Positions 27,404-35,516 of a stretch of DNA of 64,000 nucleotides are shown here, piece after piece. The stretch comes from Deltaproteobacteria bacterium UBA1386 (GTDB lineage: Bacteria > Desulfobacterota > Syntrophorhabdia > Syntrophorhabdales > Syntrophorhabdaceae): positions 71,251-135,250 of the forward strand of contig DBQU01000025.1 of NCBI GenBank assembly GCA_002305765.1. The letters run 5' to 3'. Both the position numbers and the translations under genes were made by a program. How positions within the stretch are numbered: position 1 is the first letter of the stretch; each line of letters starts with the position of its first letter. The notes below the pieces were generated by a model that had not been told where the DNA came from, ran no database searches, and saw nothing but the letters and a program-made list of their open reading frames with translations.

Positions 27404-27976
27404 ATGGATCTGTTCGCGGCTATGCGCGGAAGGAGGAGCTGCCGGGATTACCTGCCGGAAGCGGTCGGAGACGATGTGATCGAAAAGGTTCTGGAGGCCG
27501 CAACATGGGCGCCATCACCGCTCAACATGCAGCCATGGGAATTCTTCGTGATCACGGACGCGGCGGTGAGGGAAAGGATCTACGACGAGGCACAGAGGTG
27601 CCGGCTGTGGGCCTTCGAGAAAAGCGGTTGGAAGTGGCTCGAGTCATACAGGGTCGATTTCCTGAAACAGGCGCCCGTCATTGTCGCGGTGGTGGGTGAT
27701 CCAGGGAAGACGGGCGTGGACATGTTCATGGAAGAGGGCGGCATGGGATACCAGGCCGCATGTGCCGCGGCAGTCCAGAACATGCACCTTGCCGCCCATT
27801 CCCTGGGACTGGGCTCGCTCTGGTTCACCCTCTTCGACAAGAAGGTCTTGAGGGAGATACTGGGGATCGACGGGGCGAAGATGCCCCTTGCCCTCGTGTG
27901 CCTGGGCAAAGGGGCATCGGATATCCGTGAGGTCCCGAGAAAGGCCGTGAAGGAAAAAACGACCTACCTCAGGTGA
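27404..27976 (+). CDS. nitroreductase-family FMN oxidoreductase
   Basis: A 190-aa flavoprotein of the nitroreductase fold. RRSCRDY at residues 8-14 and ATWAPSPLNMQPWEF near 31-45 contain the FMN-binding Arg/Ser/Asn of the family. GYQAACAAAVQNMHLAAHSLGLGSLW is the central helix, and LGKG near the end closes the FMN site. Such enzymes use NAD(P)H to reduce nitro compounds, quinones or related acceptors; the physiological substrate is not predictable. Confidence 0.88.
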   Translation: MDLFAAMRGRRSCRDYLPEAVGDDVIEKVLEAATWAPSPLNMQPWEFFVITDAAVRERIYDEAQRCRLWAFEKSGWKWLESYRVDFLKQAPVIVAVVGDPGKTGVDMFMEEGGMGYQAACAAAVQNMHLAAHSLGLGSLWFTLFDKKVLREILGIDGAKMPLALVCLGKGASDIREVPRKAVKEKTTYLR

Positions 27977-28049
27977 GGTGGTTCGCTCCGGAGGGACACA
28001 GAGAGAGGGATCCTCGCCGCGGATCAGGATAAGGGCCGGCCCGTCGTCG

Positions 28050-28592
28050 TTATTGCGCCGTCTTCGGTCCCGTGAACTCCCACTGGCACCAGCTGTCAGG
28101 GGGATGAGAACCCGGGGGACAGTATTTGCAGGATACTTTTACCCTGGAATCGATGATCGCGGCGACATTCGTGAAGCCATGCTCGAAGGTGGGCCGGCAG
28201 GCGAAGACCTCCTTGCCTGACCGGAGTCTCGCCTCCTGGGGAGGACAGGAAAGGACCGTCAGAAGCGCTCTTTCGCCGTCCTTTTGGATGATGTAGGAAC
28301 ATTTCGCCGCCCAGCTCATGAGGTTTATGGCGCCGAGGACCGCGTCCAGGCCCGCGTTCTCCGGCAGGGAAAGGACCTCCTTTATCCGCCGGGCTTCCAG
28401 CTTCGAGGACACGTCCCACATGTGGATATCGATCTCGAGGGCTTTTTCCGTCCCGTATCTGTCCTCAACCCCGGAGAACCATAGGCCGTCACAGGTATGC
28501 CAGTTCCATGAATACATTTTGATGAGCTCTATGAGCGTCTCCCTCGGGAGTTGTTCCAGTTGGGCGTGAACCGGGTTCTGTGGCGTTTCCAT
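28050..28592 (-). CDS. DUF6125-family protein
   Basis: A 180-aa cytoplasmic protein. The N-terminal helical part (LIELIKMYSWNWHTCDGLWFSGVEDRYG, in segments) and the C-terminal cysteine pattern CKYCPPG...WCQWEF are typical of the DUF6125 group found in anaerobes. The cysteines suggest a metal or Fe-S site, but the function of the family is not known. Start at 28592 has AAGGAGG about 11 nt upstream; the much longer open frame on this strand runs through the alkaline phosphatase gene and is a shadow. Convergent with the nitroreductase. Confidence 0.78.
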   Translation of the reverse strand: METPQNPVHAQLEQLPRETLIELIKMYSWNWHTCDGLWFSGVEDRYGTEKALEIDIHMWDVSSKLEARRIKEVLSLPENAGLDAVLGAINLMSWAAKCSYIIQKDGERALLTVLSCPPQEARLRSGKEVFACRPTFEHGFTNVAAIIDSRVKVSCKYCPPGSHPPDSWCQWEFTGPKTAQ

Positions 28593-28739
28593 GATTCCCT
28601 GACCTCCTTGTTGTGATGGGTGCGGAAATAGTATGACACGATGTGGATGGGAAATGAAAATAATTCCCAAAAAGAAAGGCTCCAAAGTAATATATATGAT
28701 ACCCGTTCGGGCGATGATTGTCAGAGGGAGGCTGGAGTG

Positions 28740-30434
28740 ATGAAGAACAGGAATGCGATGGCGATACTGCCGCTGCTGGCCGTGTATCTCGTGTCCGTCG
28801 CTGCTTTTCTTTCGATGAGCGGCATTGCGATCTGTGCGGAAACGGTCTTCAGGAACGTCATCGTCCTTGTGGCGGATGGAATGGGCTCCACCCATACGAC
28901 TTTGACCAGATGGTACAAGGGAGCCCCCCTTTCGTTGGATGCTATGTATGTGGGAGGGGTGCGGACCTATAGCGCCGATTCGCTGATAACCGACTCGGCA
29001 CCTGCCGCGACGGCCCTCGCATGCGGCTTCAAATCCACGGACAAGTCCGTGGGCATAATGGCCTGCGCGGTGACCATCCCGGGGGTCCCCGATCCCGGAG
29101 GGTCCCGGTGCAAACCGATAGCGTCCGTGCTGGAAGGAGCGAAACTGAGTGGCAGGTCCGTCGGTCTTGTGGCGACCTCCAACGTCCAGCATGCGACGCC
29201 TGCCGCCTTCTCTTCCCACTGGCCCTACAGGGCCGATTACAGCGAGATCGCGAGACAGCAGGTATACCAGGACATCGACGTGGTCCTGGGGGGCGGGAGG
29301 CAATACCTGCTTCCCGCGGATAAGGGTGGTACGCGAAAGGACGACGAGAACCTCGTCAATGTCCTCCGGTCGAAAGGCTATGCTTTCGTGGTGAACAGGG
29401 AAGAGATGTTGAACGCAGCATCCCCGAAGCTCTGGGGCATGTTCGCGGATGACTCGCTGGCGTACGATCTCGACAGAAAGAGCCTCTCGCCGGACGAACC
29501 AAGCCTGTCGGAAATGACGGGTAAGGCGATGGAGGTCCTGTCGAAGAACCCGAAAGGCTTCTTCCTGTTCGTGGAAGGAAGCAAGATAGACTGGGCCTCT
29601 CACGCCAACGACCCCGTGGGGGTGATAAGCGATGTCCTTGCCTTCGATGAGGCCGTCGGGACTGCCGTCGATTTCGCGCGCAGGAGTGGTGGTACCATGG
29701 TGATCGCGCTGTCGGACCATGGAAACGGAGGAATGTCCATTGGGAACCGGGGGACGGACAAGGCTTACTCCCGTTTGCGGCACGAGAGGGTTGTCGGTCC
29801 CCTCAGGAAGGTGTCCCTCACCGGCGAGGGGATTGAGAAAGCGTTGAAGGACGACAGGTCAGAGGACAACGTGAGGAAGGTGATAGGGAAATACCTCGGG
29901 ATAGACGATCTGACACCAGGGGAGATGGCCGCTGTCCGTTCCGCGAAGCCCGGAAAGATGAACGAGGCGACAGGCCCTCTCGTAAGCACGCGAAGCTGCG
30001 TGGGTTGGACGACCCACGGGCATACGGGTGAAGACCTTTTTTTCTATTACTATGGGATGGACAGACCTCTGCCAACGATGGAGAACTCCGATATCGCCCG
30101 CGTTATGGCAAAAGCGATGGGATTCGACCTGGCCGATGCGGACAGGCGGCTCTTCGTCCCCGCCGAAGAGGTTTTCAAGAGGATTGGGGCATCGGTGACC
30201 CTCGACCGCAGGGACCCCCGCAACATGGTCCTCATCGTCGAATCGGAGGGGAAGAGAGCCGAGTTGCCGCTGAGCAAAAATACCATGAGAATAGAGGGAA
30301 GGACGAAAACCACCCGCACCCTGGAAGGCATCACCGTCCTCGCCCCCGCGACCGGCAAAGTCTACATCCCCCGGCAGGCGGTGGAGATCTTCGAGAATGT
30401 TCAAGGGTTCAAAAGTTCAAAGGTTCAAGAGTAG
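28740..30434 (+). CDS. alkaline phosphatase, PhoA superfamily
   Basis: A 564-aa exported phosphomonoesterase. A signal peptide covers residues 1-33 (cleavage near ICA-ET). The metal ligand VADGMG (Asp47) and nucleophile DSAPAATA (Ser86) are present. VEGSKIDWASHAND near 280 and ALSDHGNGG near 325 supply further metal ligands. It would release phosphate from organic esters in the periplasm. The ATG at 28740 has GGAG 6 nt upstream. Oddly, the last codons (NVQGFKSSKVQE) are read from the left arm of a GTTCAAAG-word hairpin, so the C-terminal tail is probably repeat-derived. No pho box was recognised. Confidence 0.9.
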   Translation: MKNRNAMAILPLLAVYLVSVAAFLSMSGIAICAETVFRNVIVLVADGMGSTHTTLTRWYKGAPLSLDAMYVGGVRTYSADSLITDSAPAATALACGFKSTDKSVGIMACAVTIPGVPDPGGSRCKPIASVLEGAKLSGRSVGLVATSNVQHATPAAFSSHWPYRADYSEIARQQVYQDIDVVLGGGRQYLLPADKGGTRKDDENLVNVLRSKGYAFVVNREEMLNAASPKLWGMFADDSLAYDLDRKSLSPDEPSLSEMTGKAMEVLSKNPKGFFLFVEGSKIDWASHANDPVGVISDVLAFDEAVGTAVDFARRSGGTMVIALSDHGNGGMSIGNRGTDKAYSRLRHERVVGPLRKVSLTGEGIEKALKDDRSEDNVRKVIGKYLGIDDLTPGEMAAVRSAKPGKMNEATGPLVSTRSCVGWTTHGHTGEDLFFYYYGMDRPLPTMENSDIARVMAKAMGFDLADADRRLFVPAEEVFKRIGASVTLDRRDPRNMVLIVESEGKRAELPLSKNTMRIEGRTKTTRTLEGITVLAPATGKVYIPRQAVEIFENVQGFKSSKVQE

Positions 30435-30527
30435 AAAGGCAGACTATGTGCCCGGGTCAGTCCTTGCGTTGACAGCCGACCACTCTTCGCGGTCTTTCTC
30501 TTGAATTCTTGAACTCTTGAACCGTCT
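30399..30527. repeat. hairpin of GTTCAAAG words, forming the 3' end of the phosphatase gene
   Basis: Left arm 30399-30439 consists of GTTCAAGG, GTTCAAAA, GTTCAAAG and GTTCAAGA units. Right arm 30492-30527 is its imperfect reverse complement (CTTGAATTCTTGAACTCTTGAACC, in pieces). It fills the gap between convergent genes and overlaps the last ~12 codons of the phosphatase. Its right end is 1-3 bp from the IclR stop codon. Confidence 0.8.
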
Positions 30528-31277
30528 TTACTGTGACAGTCTGTCGGATATCCTGCGGGCGGTGTTGACGAGGTGTTGAGCCATTTCCGGCAGTTTGTCC
30601 GTGGGCATGGAGCCGGTGAAGCCGAGGATACAGATGGCTCCGACGGGATAGTCGTTGGCGTAGACGAGGGTGGCTATCGCCCTGACACCCATGAGATATT
30701 CCTCGAGGTCGAGGCTGTAGTGGCGTTTCCGTGTCACCCGTATCTCGTCGATGAAACGGTCGAGGTCGGTGATGCTGTTCGGAGTGTATCTGGGCAGGCC
30801 TTTTTCCTTGAGAAAGTCCCGGATGTCGGCGTCCTCCATGGGGGCGAGGAAGGCCTTGCAGAATACCGATGCCGTTATCGGCAGCCGTGTTCCGACGGGG
30901 GACGATATCTTGAGCTTCTTGCGGGTCTCTATGGTGTCGATGACCTTGACGACGCTATCCTCGCGGACACAGAGAAAGACCGTTTCGTCGACGTTCTCGA
31001 CGAGCTTCTCGAGGAAGGGGCGGGCGATCGAGCTCAGCTCACCGCCCTGAAGGACCCTCTTCGCGATCTTGAAGAGTTCCTCGCCTATCGTGTAGCGCTT
31101 CGTGGACTTGCTCTTCACGATGAGGTTCTCCTCCTGCAGGGCCTTGAGTATACCGAACACGGTGCTCTTGCTGAGGGCGAGTGTCCGAGCCACCTCCGTG
31201 ACACCCAGCGGTCTTTTGCTGTCCACGATGAGCGAAAGGACCTCAAAGGTCTTCTTTATGACGGGCGCGCTGTACAT
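30528..31277 (-). CDS. IclR-family transcriptional regulator
   Basis: A 249-aa regulator with an N-terminal winged helix-turn-helix (about 5-65, VTEVARTLALSKSTVFGILK) and the C-terminal IclR effector-binding domain (about 80-245). The family usually senses small carboxylic or aromatic acids. The gene is divergent from the RACo/acs cluster, so control of that cluster is possible. The gene has its own promoter at 31295-31323 with a palindrome at the predicted transcription start, suggesting autorepression. The leader would be only about 11 nt with no Shine-Dalgarno site, so translation may be nearly leaderless. Confidence 0.88.
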   Translation of the reverse strand: MYSAPVIKKTFEVLSLIVDSKRPLGVTEVARTLALSKSTVFGILKALQEENLIVKSKSTKRYTIGEELFKIAKRVLQGGELSSIARPFLEKLVENVDETVFLCVREDSVVKVIDTIETRKKLKISSPVGTRLPITASVFCKAFLAPMEDADIRDFLKEKGLPRYTPNSITDLDRFIDEIRVTRKRHYSLDLEEYLMGVRAIATLVYANDYPVGAICILGFTGSMPTDKLPEMAQHLVNTARRISDRLSQ

Positions 31278-31279
31278 AA

Positions 31280-31293
31280 TTCACGATGGTGAA
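31280..31293. promoter_or_regulatory. putative IclR operator
   Basis: TTCAC GATG GTGAA is a 5-bp-arm inverted repeat that covers the predicted transcription start of the iclR-type gene. A further GTGAAC half-site occurs near 31391 on the plus side. Confidence 0.45.
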
Positions 31294-31294
31294 C

Positions 31295-31323
31295 ACTATA
31301 TAATATAAGGGCCCTTTTGTCAA
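31295..31323 (-). promoter_or_regulatory. strong sigma70-type promoter of the IclR gene
   Basis: On the minus strand: TTGACA (31323-31318), exactly 17 bp, TATAGT (31300-31295). Confidence 0.7.
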
Positions 31324-31475
31324 CGTTAATTTGTTGATAATACTGCTTTAAGAAGGGAGGTATCCAAATAGCCGGTTGGCATTTATGATAGTGAACACGG
31401 GCCTTTTGGGAAGCCGAAGCAGGAGCGGCCGCCCTGGAAATTAGGGTATGTTCAAAGATGGGAGAATTTGGTACA

Positions 31476-33431
31476 ATGATGTGTCTAAAGACCATGCCAC
31501 CAGAATACAGAATAAGATTTCTGCCGATGGACCGGAGTGTGCCGGCGGAAGCAGGAGAGAACTTACTCGAAACAGCCATGAAGGCGGGGGTGCATATCAA
31601 TGCCTCCTGCGGGGGGAGGGGAGTCTGCGGAAAATGCAGGGTGCGGGTGGTCGGAGGTTCACTGGTTTCGCCCGTCCATCCTTCTGTCGGTGAAGAGGGG
31701 CATGCCGCGGGCATCCGTCTTGCCTGCGCCTCCAGTGTCACCGGTGACGCCGACATCGAGATCCCTCTGGAATCGCAGGTGGACAGAAGCGTTCTGAGAA
31801 GGTCGACGGTCATGAGTGACGTGGACGCGGGGAACATCGATGAGGCCCTCCTCGGCGAATATGGCAGGGAGCCGCTGGTGGAAAGGTATGGTCTTGAAAT
31901 CCCTCGCCCCGATATACAGGACAATATCTCCGATGCGGCGAGGATAGCGCGGGCCCTGGCGTCAAAGCCGGAATGCGGGGAGTCCGTCGCGCTTCCCTTG
32001 AGGGTGATGCGCGGTCTCGGCGCCAGGCTCAGGGACGCGGACTGGAAGGTCACCGTCAACGTGGCTATGAGCGGTCAGAGAGAGGTCACATCCGTCACCG
32101 CGGGCAGCGCCGAGGGGTCACATTACGCGATCGCCGTCGACATCGGGACGACGACCGTTGCCGCCCAACTCCTCGCCTGCGACGGTGGTGAAGGAAAGAG
32201 GATCATACTGGCATCCTCCTCGGACTACAACAGACAGATCAGTTTCGGAGAGGACGTCATCAGCAGGATCATGTATGCGGGAAAGCGCAACGGACTCAAG
32301 AAGCTTCAGGAGGTCATCGTCTCCACCGTCAACCTCCTCATCGGCGAACTCCTGGGAGAGACGGGTCTTGACAGGGACGACGTAAGCCACGTCGTCGTGG
32401 CCGGGAACACAACGATGATGCACCTCTTTTACGGGATAGAACCGAAACACATCATGCTTGCCCCCTATACCCCGCTCACGACGGTCTTTCCTCCGGTCGG
32501 CTGCGGCGAAGTTGGCCTCGAGACTGCGCCCCACACGCGCCTTTTTTCCGTACCCGGCGTCTCGTCCTACGTTGGGGGAGACATCGTATCCGGTGTGGCG
32601 CTTTCGGGCATGACGGAAAGGGAAGGAGTTTCGCTCTTCATGGATATCGGGACCAATGGCGAGATCGTTCTCGGGAACGGTCAGTGGCTCCTGTGCGCCA
32701 GCTGTTCGGCCGGTCCCGCTTTTGAGGGTGGAGGCATTCAGTTCGGCACGCGGGCGGCCCCGGGGGCCATCGAAAAGGTGCGCATCAATCCCGCCACCCT
32801 GGAACCGATGATCCTCACCGTAGGCAGGAAGAAACCGCTCGGGATCTGTGGTTCCGGACTCATCGACATCGTGGCGGAGCTTCTTCTCGCAGGTGTTATC
32901 GACCGCAGCGGGAAGTTCTCGGCTGATAGAAAGACGAAGAGGGTGAGAGACGGCTCGAACGGCCGGGAATACGTCCTGTGTTTCGCCTCGGAAACGAATA
33001 TCGAACGTGACATCGTGATCACCGAGATAGACCTGGACAATATCATGCGAACGAAGGCCGCGGTGTACGCGGGCTGCTCGGTGCTCCTCGAGAATGGAGG
33101 CCTTGCATTTGGCGATCTCGATATGGTTATTATTGCAGGGGGCTTCGGTCACTCCATAGACATCGAAAAGGCGATCGTGATGGGTCTTCTGCCCGAACTG
33201 CCGGCAGAGCGTTTCCGGTTCATGGGGAACGCGTCCCTGGGAGGCGCCAGGATAGCGGCCGTCTCCCGCGGGTTCTTCGAGAAGGCGGGACAGGTTGCCC
33301 GGTCGATGACGAACATCGAATTGTCGAACAACGCGCAGTTCATGGATGAGTTCATGGCGGCAATGTTTCTCCCCCACACGGACAGCAGGGCCTTTCCGGA
33401 GACGATGAAGTCCCTAAAGGACAGGCAATAA
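31476..33431 (+). CDS. acsV: RACo-like corrinoid activation protein (2Fe-2S/ASKHA, DUF4445)
   Basis: A ~651-aa protein. The N-terminal [2Fe-2S] ferredoxin domain has Cys45, Cys51, Cys54 and Cys84. A linker follows, then an ASKHA ATPase domain beginning at IAVDIGTTTVAAQLL near 218 and ending in the GGFGHSID region. RACo uses ATP to re-reduce corrinoid Fe-S protein that has slipped to Co(II). It heads the acs cluster, as in other acetogens. ATG 31476 is preferred because GGAGA lies 10 nt upstream; ATG 31458 has no ribosome site. The IclR gene is divergent from it. Activation of other corrinoid proteins is possible but the position favours AcsCD. Confidence 0.87.
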   Translation: MMCLKTMPPEYRIRFLPMDRSVPAEAGENLLETAMKAGVHINASCGGRGVCGKCRVRVVGGSLVSPVHPSVGEEGHAAGIRLACASSVTGDADIEIPLESQVDRSVLRRSTVMSDVDAGNIDEALLGEYGREPLVERYGLEIPRPDIQDNISDAARIARALASKPECGESVALPLRVMRGLGARLRDADWKVTVNVAMSGQREVTSVTAGSAEGSHYAIAVDIGTTTVAAQLLACDGGEGKRIILASSSDYNRQISFGEDVISRIMYAGKRNGLKKLQEVIVSTVNLLIGELLGETGLDRDDVSHVVVAGNTTMMHLFYGIEPKHIMLAPYTPLTTVFPPVGCGEVGLETAPHTRLFSVPGVSSYVGGDIVSGVALSGMTEREGVSLFMDIGTNGEIVLGNGQWLLCASCSAGPAFEGGGIQFGTRAAPGAIEKVRINPATLEPMILTVGRKKPLGICGSGLIDIVAELLLAGVIDRSGKFSADRKTKRVRDGSNGREYVLCFASETNIERDIVITEIDLDNIMRTKAAVYAGCSVLLENGGLAFGDLDMVIIAGGFGHSIDIEKAIVMGLLPELPAERFRFMGNASLGGARIAAVSRGFFEKAGQVARSMTNIELSNNAQFMDEFMAAMFLPHTDSRAFPETMKSLKDRQ

Positions 33432-33432
33432 G

Positions 33433-33558
33433 TGACAGGTCATAGGTAATAGGTAATAGGAAGACAGATGAAGACAGACAATGGACTACGGCACACGCGC
33501 CAAGCGGAGGTTGGAGAAAGTTTTCTCCCATCACCTATAACCCATCACCCATCACCTG
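33433..33558. repeat. stop-codon-proximal hairpin, GGTAATAG/CCTATAACC word family
   Basis: The left arm 33433-33460 (GACAGGTCATAGGTAATAGG then another TAATAGG) is partly complementary to the right arm 33527-33558 (CCCATCACCTATAACCCATC and further CCCATCACC units). GGAGAA AGTT TTCTCC (33513-33528) is a perfect hairpin within. The element starts 1-2 bp after the RACo stop codon. Confidence 0.65.
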
Positions 33559-33585
33559 CCTCCGCAGGAGGCGCAGGAGGCCTCC

Positions 33586-34356
33586 ATGCCTAGAGTGATC
33601 GCGGTGGCGGGTAAAGGCGGGGTCGGGAAGACGACCATAGGCGGAATGCTTGTCAGATATCTCGTGGAAAAGGTAGGGAAGGGGCCGGTGCTTGCCGTGG
33701 ATGCCGATCCCAACTCCAATCTCAACGAGGTGCTGGGCGTCAGCGTCCACGCCACCATAGGAGAGGCCAGGGAGAAACTCAAGGAGGATGTCCCCGCGGG
33801 AATGAGCAAGGACAACTGGTTGGAGTACAAGGTCCAGGAGGCGGTCATCGAGGCGAAGGGCTTCGATCTTCTCGTCATGGGAAGGCCGGAGGGCCCCGGG
33901 TGTTACTGCGCGGCGAACAGCATGGCGAAGAAGTATATCGATGCCCTGAAGGGCAACTACGCCTTCGTGGTCGTCGACAACGAGGCGGGTATGGAGCACA
34001 TGAGCCGGCTCGTGACGCAGGATGTGGACATCCTTTACGTGATATCGGACCCGACGCCGCGGGGGATCCTCACAGTGTCGCGGATCCTGTCGATCATAGG
34101 CGAGCTCGGTCTTCATATAAGAAAGACCGTTGTCATAGTCAACCGCGTGAGCGGGAAGGACGGAGGTATGCTGGAGAAGGCCGCCCGGGAAAGAGGTGTC
34201 GAGATAGGCGGCATCGTCAGGGACGATGAGGACCTCGTTCGCGCCGACGCGGAAGGAAAGAGCGTTTTCGAGCTCCCATCCGCATCGGGTTCGCTTGTGG
34301 ACGCCTGGGCCATCTTCGAAGGGACGATGGGTCCCGACGGGAGCGCTGGTCTGTGA
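33586..34356 (+). CDS. cooC: CooC-type ATPase for CO dehydrogenase maturation
   Basis: A 256-aa MinD-fold ATPase with the deviant Walker A GKGGVGKTT (9-17). The paired cysteines Cys106 and Cys108 (GPGCYCAAN) bind Ni or Zn at the CooC dimer interface. It helps insert nickel into CO dehydrogenase or acetyl-CoA synthase in this cluster. Start at 33586 has AGGAGG 5 nt upstream. The leader carries two GGAGG and two CCTCC blocks (33559-33585) that could pair alternatively and hide the ribosome site. Confidence 0.92.
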   Translation: MPRVIAVAGKGGVGKTTIGGMLVRYLVEKVGKGPVLAVDADPNSNLNEVLGVSVHATIGEAREKLKEDVPAGMSKDNWLEYKVQEAVIEAKGFDLLVMGRPEGPGCYCAANSMAKKYIDALKGNYAFVVVDNEAGMEHMSRLVTQDVDILYVISDPTPRGILTVSRILSIIGELGLHIRKTVVIVNRVSGKDGGMLEKAARERGVEIGGIVRDDEDLVRADAEGKSVFELPSASGSLVDAWAIFEGTMGPDGSAGL

Positions 34357-34369
34357 CGAAGGAGCGTAT

Positions 34370-35257
34370 ATGACGGCAAGGATCATCAGTGGAACGGAGG
34401 TGGCGAAACAGGTCCGGGAGCGGATAGCCCGGGAGGTGCTCGTGCTTCGTGAAAGAACAGGTGTCACGCCGGGTCTCGTGACCATCCTCGTTGGTGACAA
34501 CCCCGCGTCGGTGAGCTACGTCACCGGAAAGCAGAGAACGGCCAGAGAGCTTGGCTTCCACTCCGTTCAGGAAGACCAGCCGGCAGGCATATCCGAGGAA
34601 AGACTCCTCGAGCTCATCGCGAAGTACAACAATGACCCCGCCATCCACGGCATCCTCGTGCAGCTGCCCCTGCCGAAGCATATCGACGAGACAAGGGTCT
34701 TGAACGCCATAGACCCCGACAAGGATGTTGACGGTCTGCATCCCATGAACCTGGGCAGGCTCATGATAGGCGAGGCGCGTTTCTATCCCTGCACGCCCTT
34801 CGGCATCAGGGAGCTTCTTGCCATGGCAGGTGTTCAGACGAAAGGTGCCGAGGTCGTCGTCGTCGGGAGAAGCAACCTCGTCGGCAAGCCCATCTCCATG
34901 ATGCTGGTCCAGAAGGAGGCGAACGCCGACGCCACAGTGACGATGTGCCACACGTCGACACGGGACCTTGCGTCACACACAAGGAGGGCGGACATCCTCA
35001 TAGTCGCGGCGGGCAGGGCAAGAGCGATAACCGCCGATATGGTCAAGGATGGTGCCGTCGTGATAGATGTCGGTGTCAACAGGATAGGCGTGACCCCCGA
35101 GGGCAAGGCGAAGCTCTGCGGCGACGTCGATTTCGAGGCGGTGAAGGAGAAGGCCTCCGTCATCACACCCGTCCCGGGCGGTGTGGGGCCGATGACGATC
35201 ACCATGCTCATGCAGAACACGCTCAAGGCGGCTGAGATGGCCGCGGAAGGAAAGTGA
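34370..35257 (+). CDS. folD: methylene-THF dehydrogenase/methenyl-THF cyclohydrolase
   Basis: A 295-aa bifunctional FolD. Tyr50 and Lys54 (YVTGK) are the catalytic pair, and the NAD(P)-binding half carries GRSNLVGKPISMML near 164-177. It interconverts methylene- and formyl-THF in the methyl branch. Start ATG 34370 follows AAGGAG by 5 nt and lies 14 bp after cooC; the earlier in-frame codons fall inside cooC and are rejected. A 71-aa gene follows 3 bp later. Confidence 0.95.
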   Translation: MTARIISGTEVAKQVRERIAREVLVLRERTGVTPGLVTILVGDNPASVSYVTGKQRTARELGFHSVQEDQPAGISEERLLELIAKYNNDPAIHGILVQLPLPKHIDETRVLNAIDPDKDVDGLHPMNLGRLMIGEARFYPCTPFGIRELLAMAGVQTKGAEVVVVGRSNLVGKPISMMLVQKEANADATVTMCHTSTRDLASHTRRADILIVAAGRARAITADMVKDGAVVIDVGVNRIGVTPEGKAKLCGDVDFEAVKEKASVITPVPGGVGPMTITMLMQNTLKAAEMAAEGK

Positions 35258-35260
35258 GGC

Positions 35261-35476
35261 ATGGAAGGATACAGCTACGAAGAGAAGGAAGACCACGCGG
35301 GCAGGAAGGTGAAGGTCCTGGGGGCCACCTTCGAGGAAGGCAAACCCGAGGAGCGCGGAGACTGGCGGGAGAAGCTTGCCAGCCGCGATGAAAGGCTCGG
35401 CTACATACGCTCCGCCATGCGCTACTGGTACAGCGCGGACTGGTACGGGAGCGAGAAGAGAAAACAGGAAGCCTGA
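35261..35476 (+). CDS. 71-aa orphan protein inside the acs cluster
   Basis: A small, highly charged, aromatic-rich soluble protein (MEGYSYEEKEDHAGRKVKVL at the N-terminus; WYSADWYGSEKRKQEA at the C-terminus). It has no cysteines, signal peptide or membrane segment. ATG lies 3 bp after folD, with GGAAGG upstream, and it is followed 40 bp later by acsD, so it is co-expressed with the pathway. I do not recognise the family. A role as a small partner or regulator of FolD or the corrinoid protein is only a suggestion. Confidence 0.72.
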   Translation: MEGYSYEEKEDHAGRKVKVLGATFEEGKPEERGDWREKLASRDERLGYIRSAMRYWYSADWYGSEKRKQEA

Positions 35477-35516
35477 GGGTGGCATTTGCATATAGCTCAA
35501 CACAGGGGAGGAAGAG

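Noticed and set aside
28050..29783. 577-codon minus-strand frame
   Set aside because: Only the last 180 codons are real (DUF6125). The rest is antisense to the alkaline phosphatase.
31352..31444. Leader peptide gene before the RACo gene (ribosome-like GGGAGGT at 31354)
   Set aside because: The nearest ATG is about 25 nt from the purine-rich site and encodes only 19 unremarkable residues.
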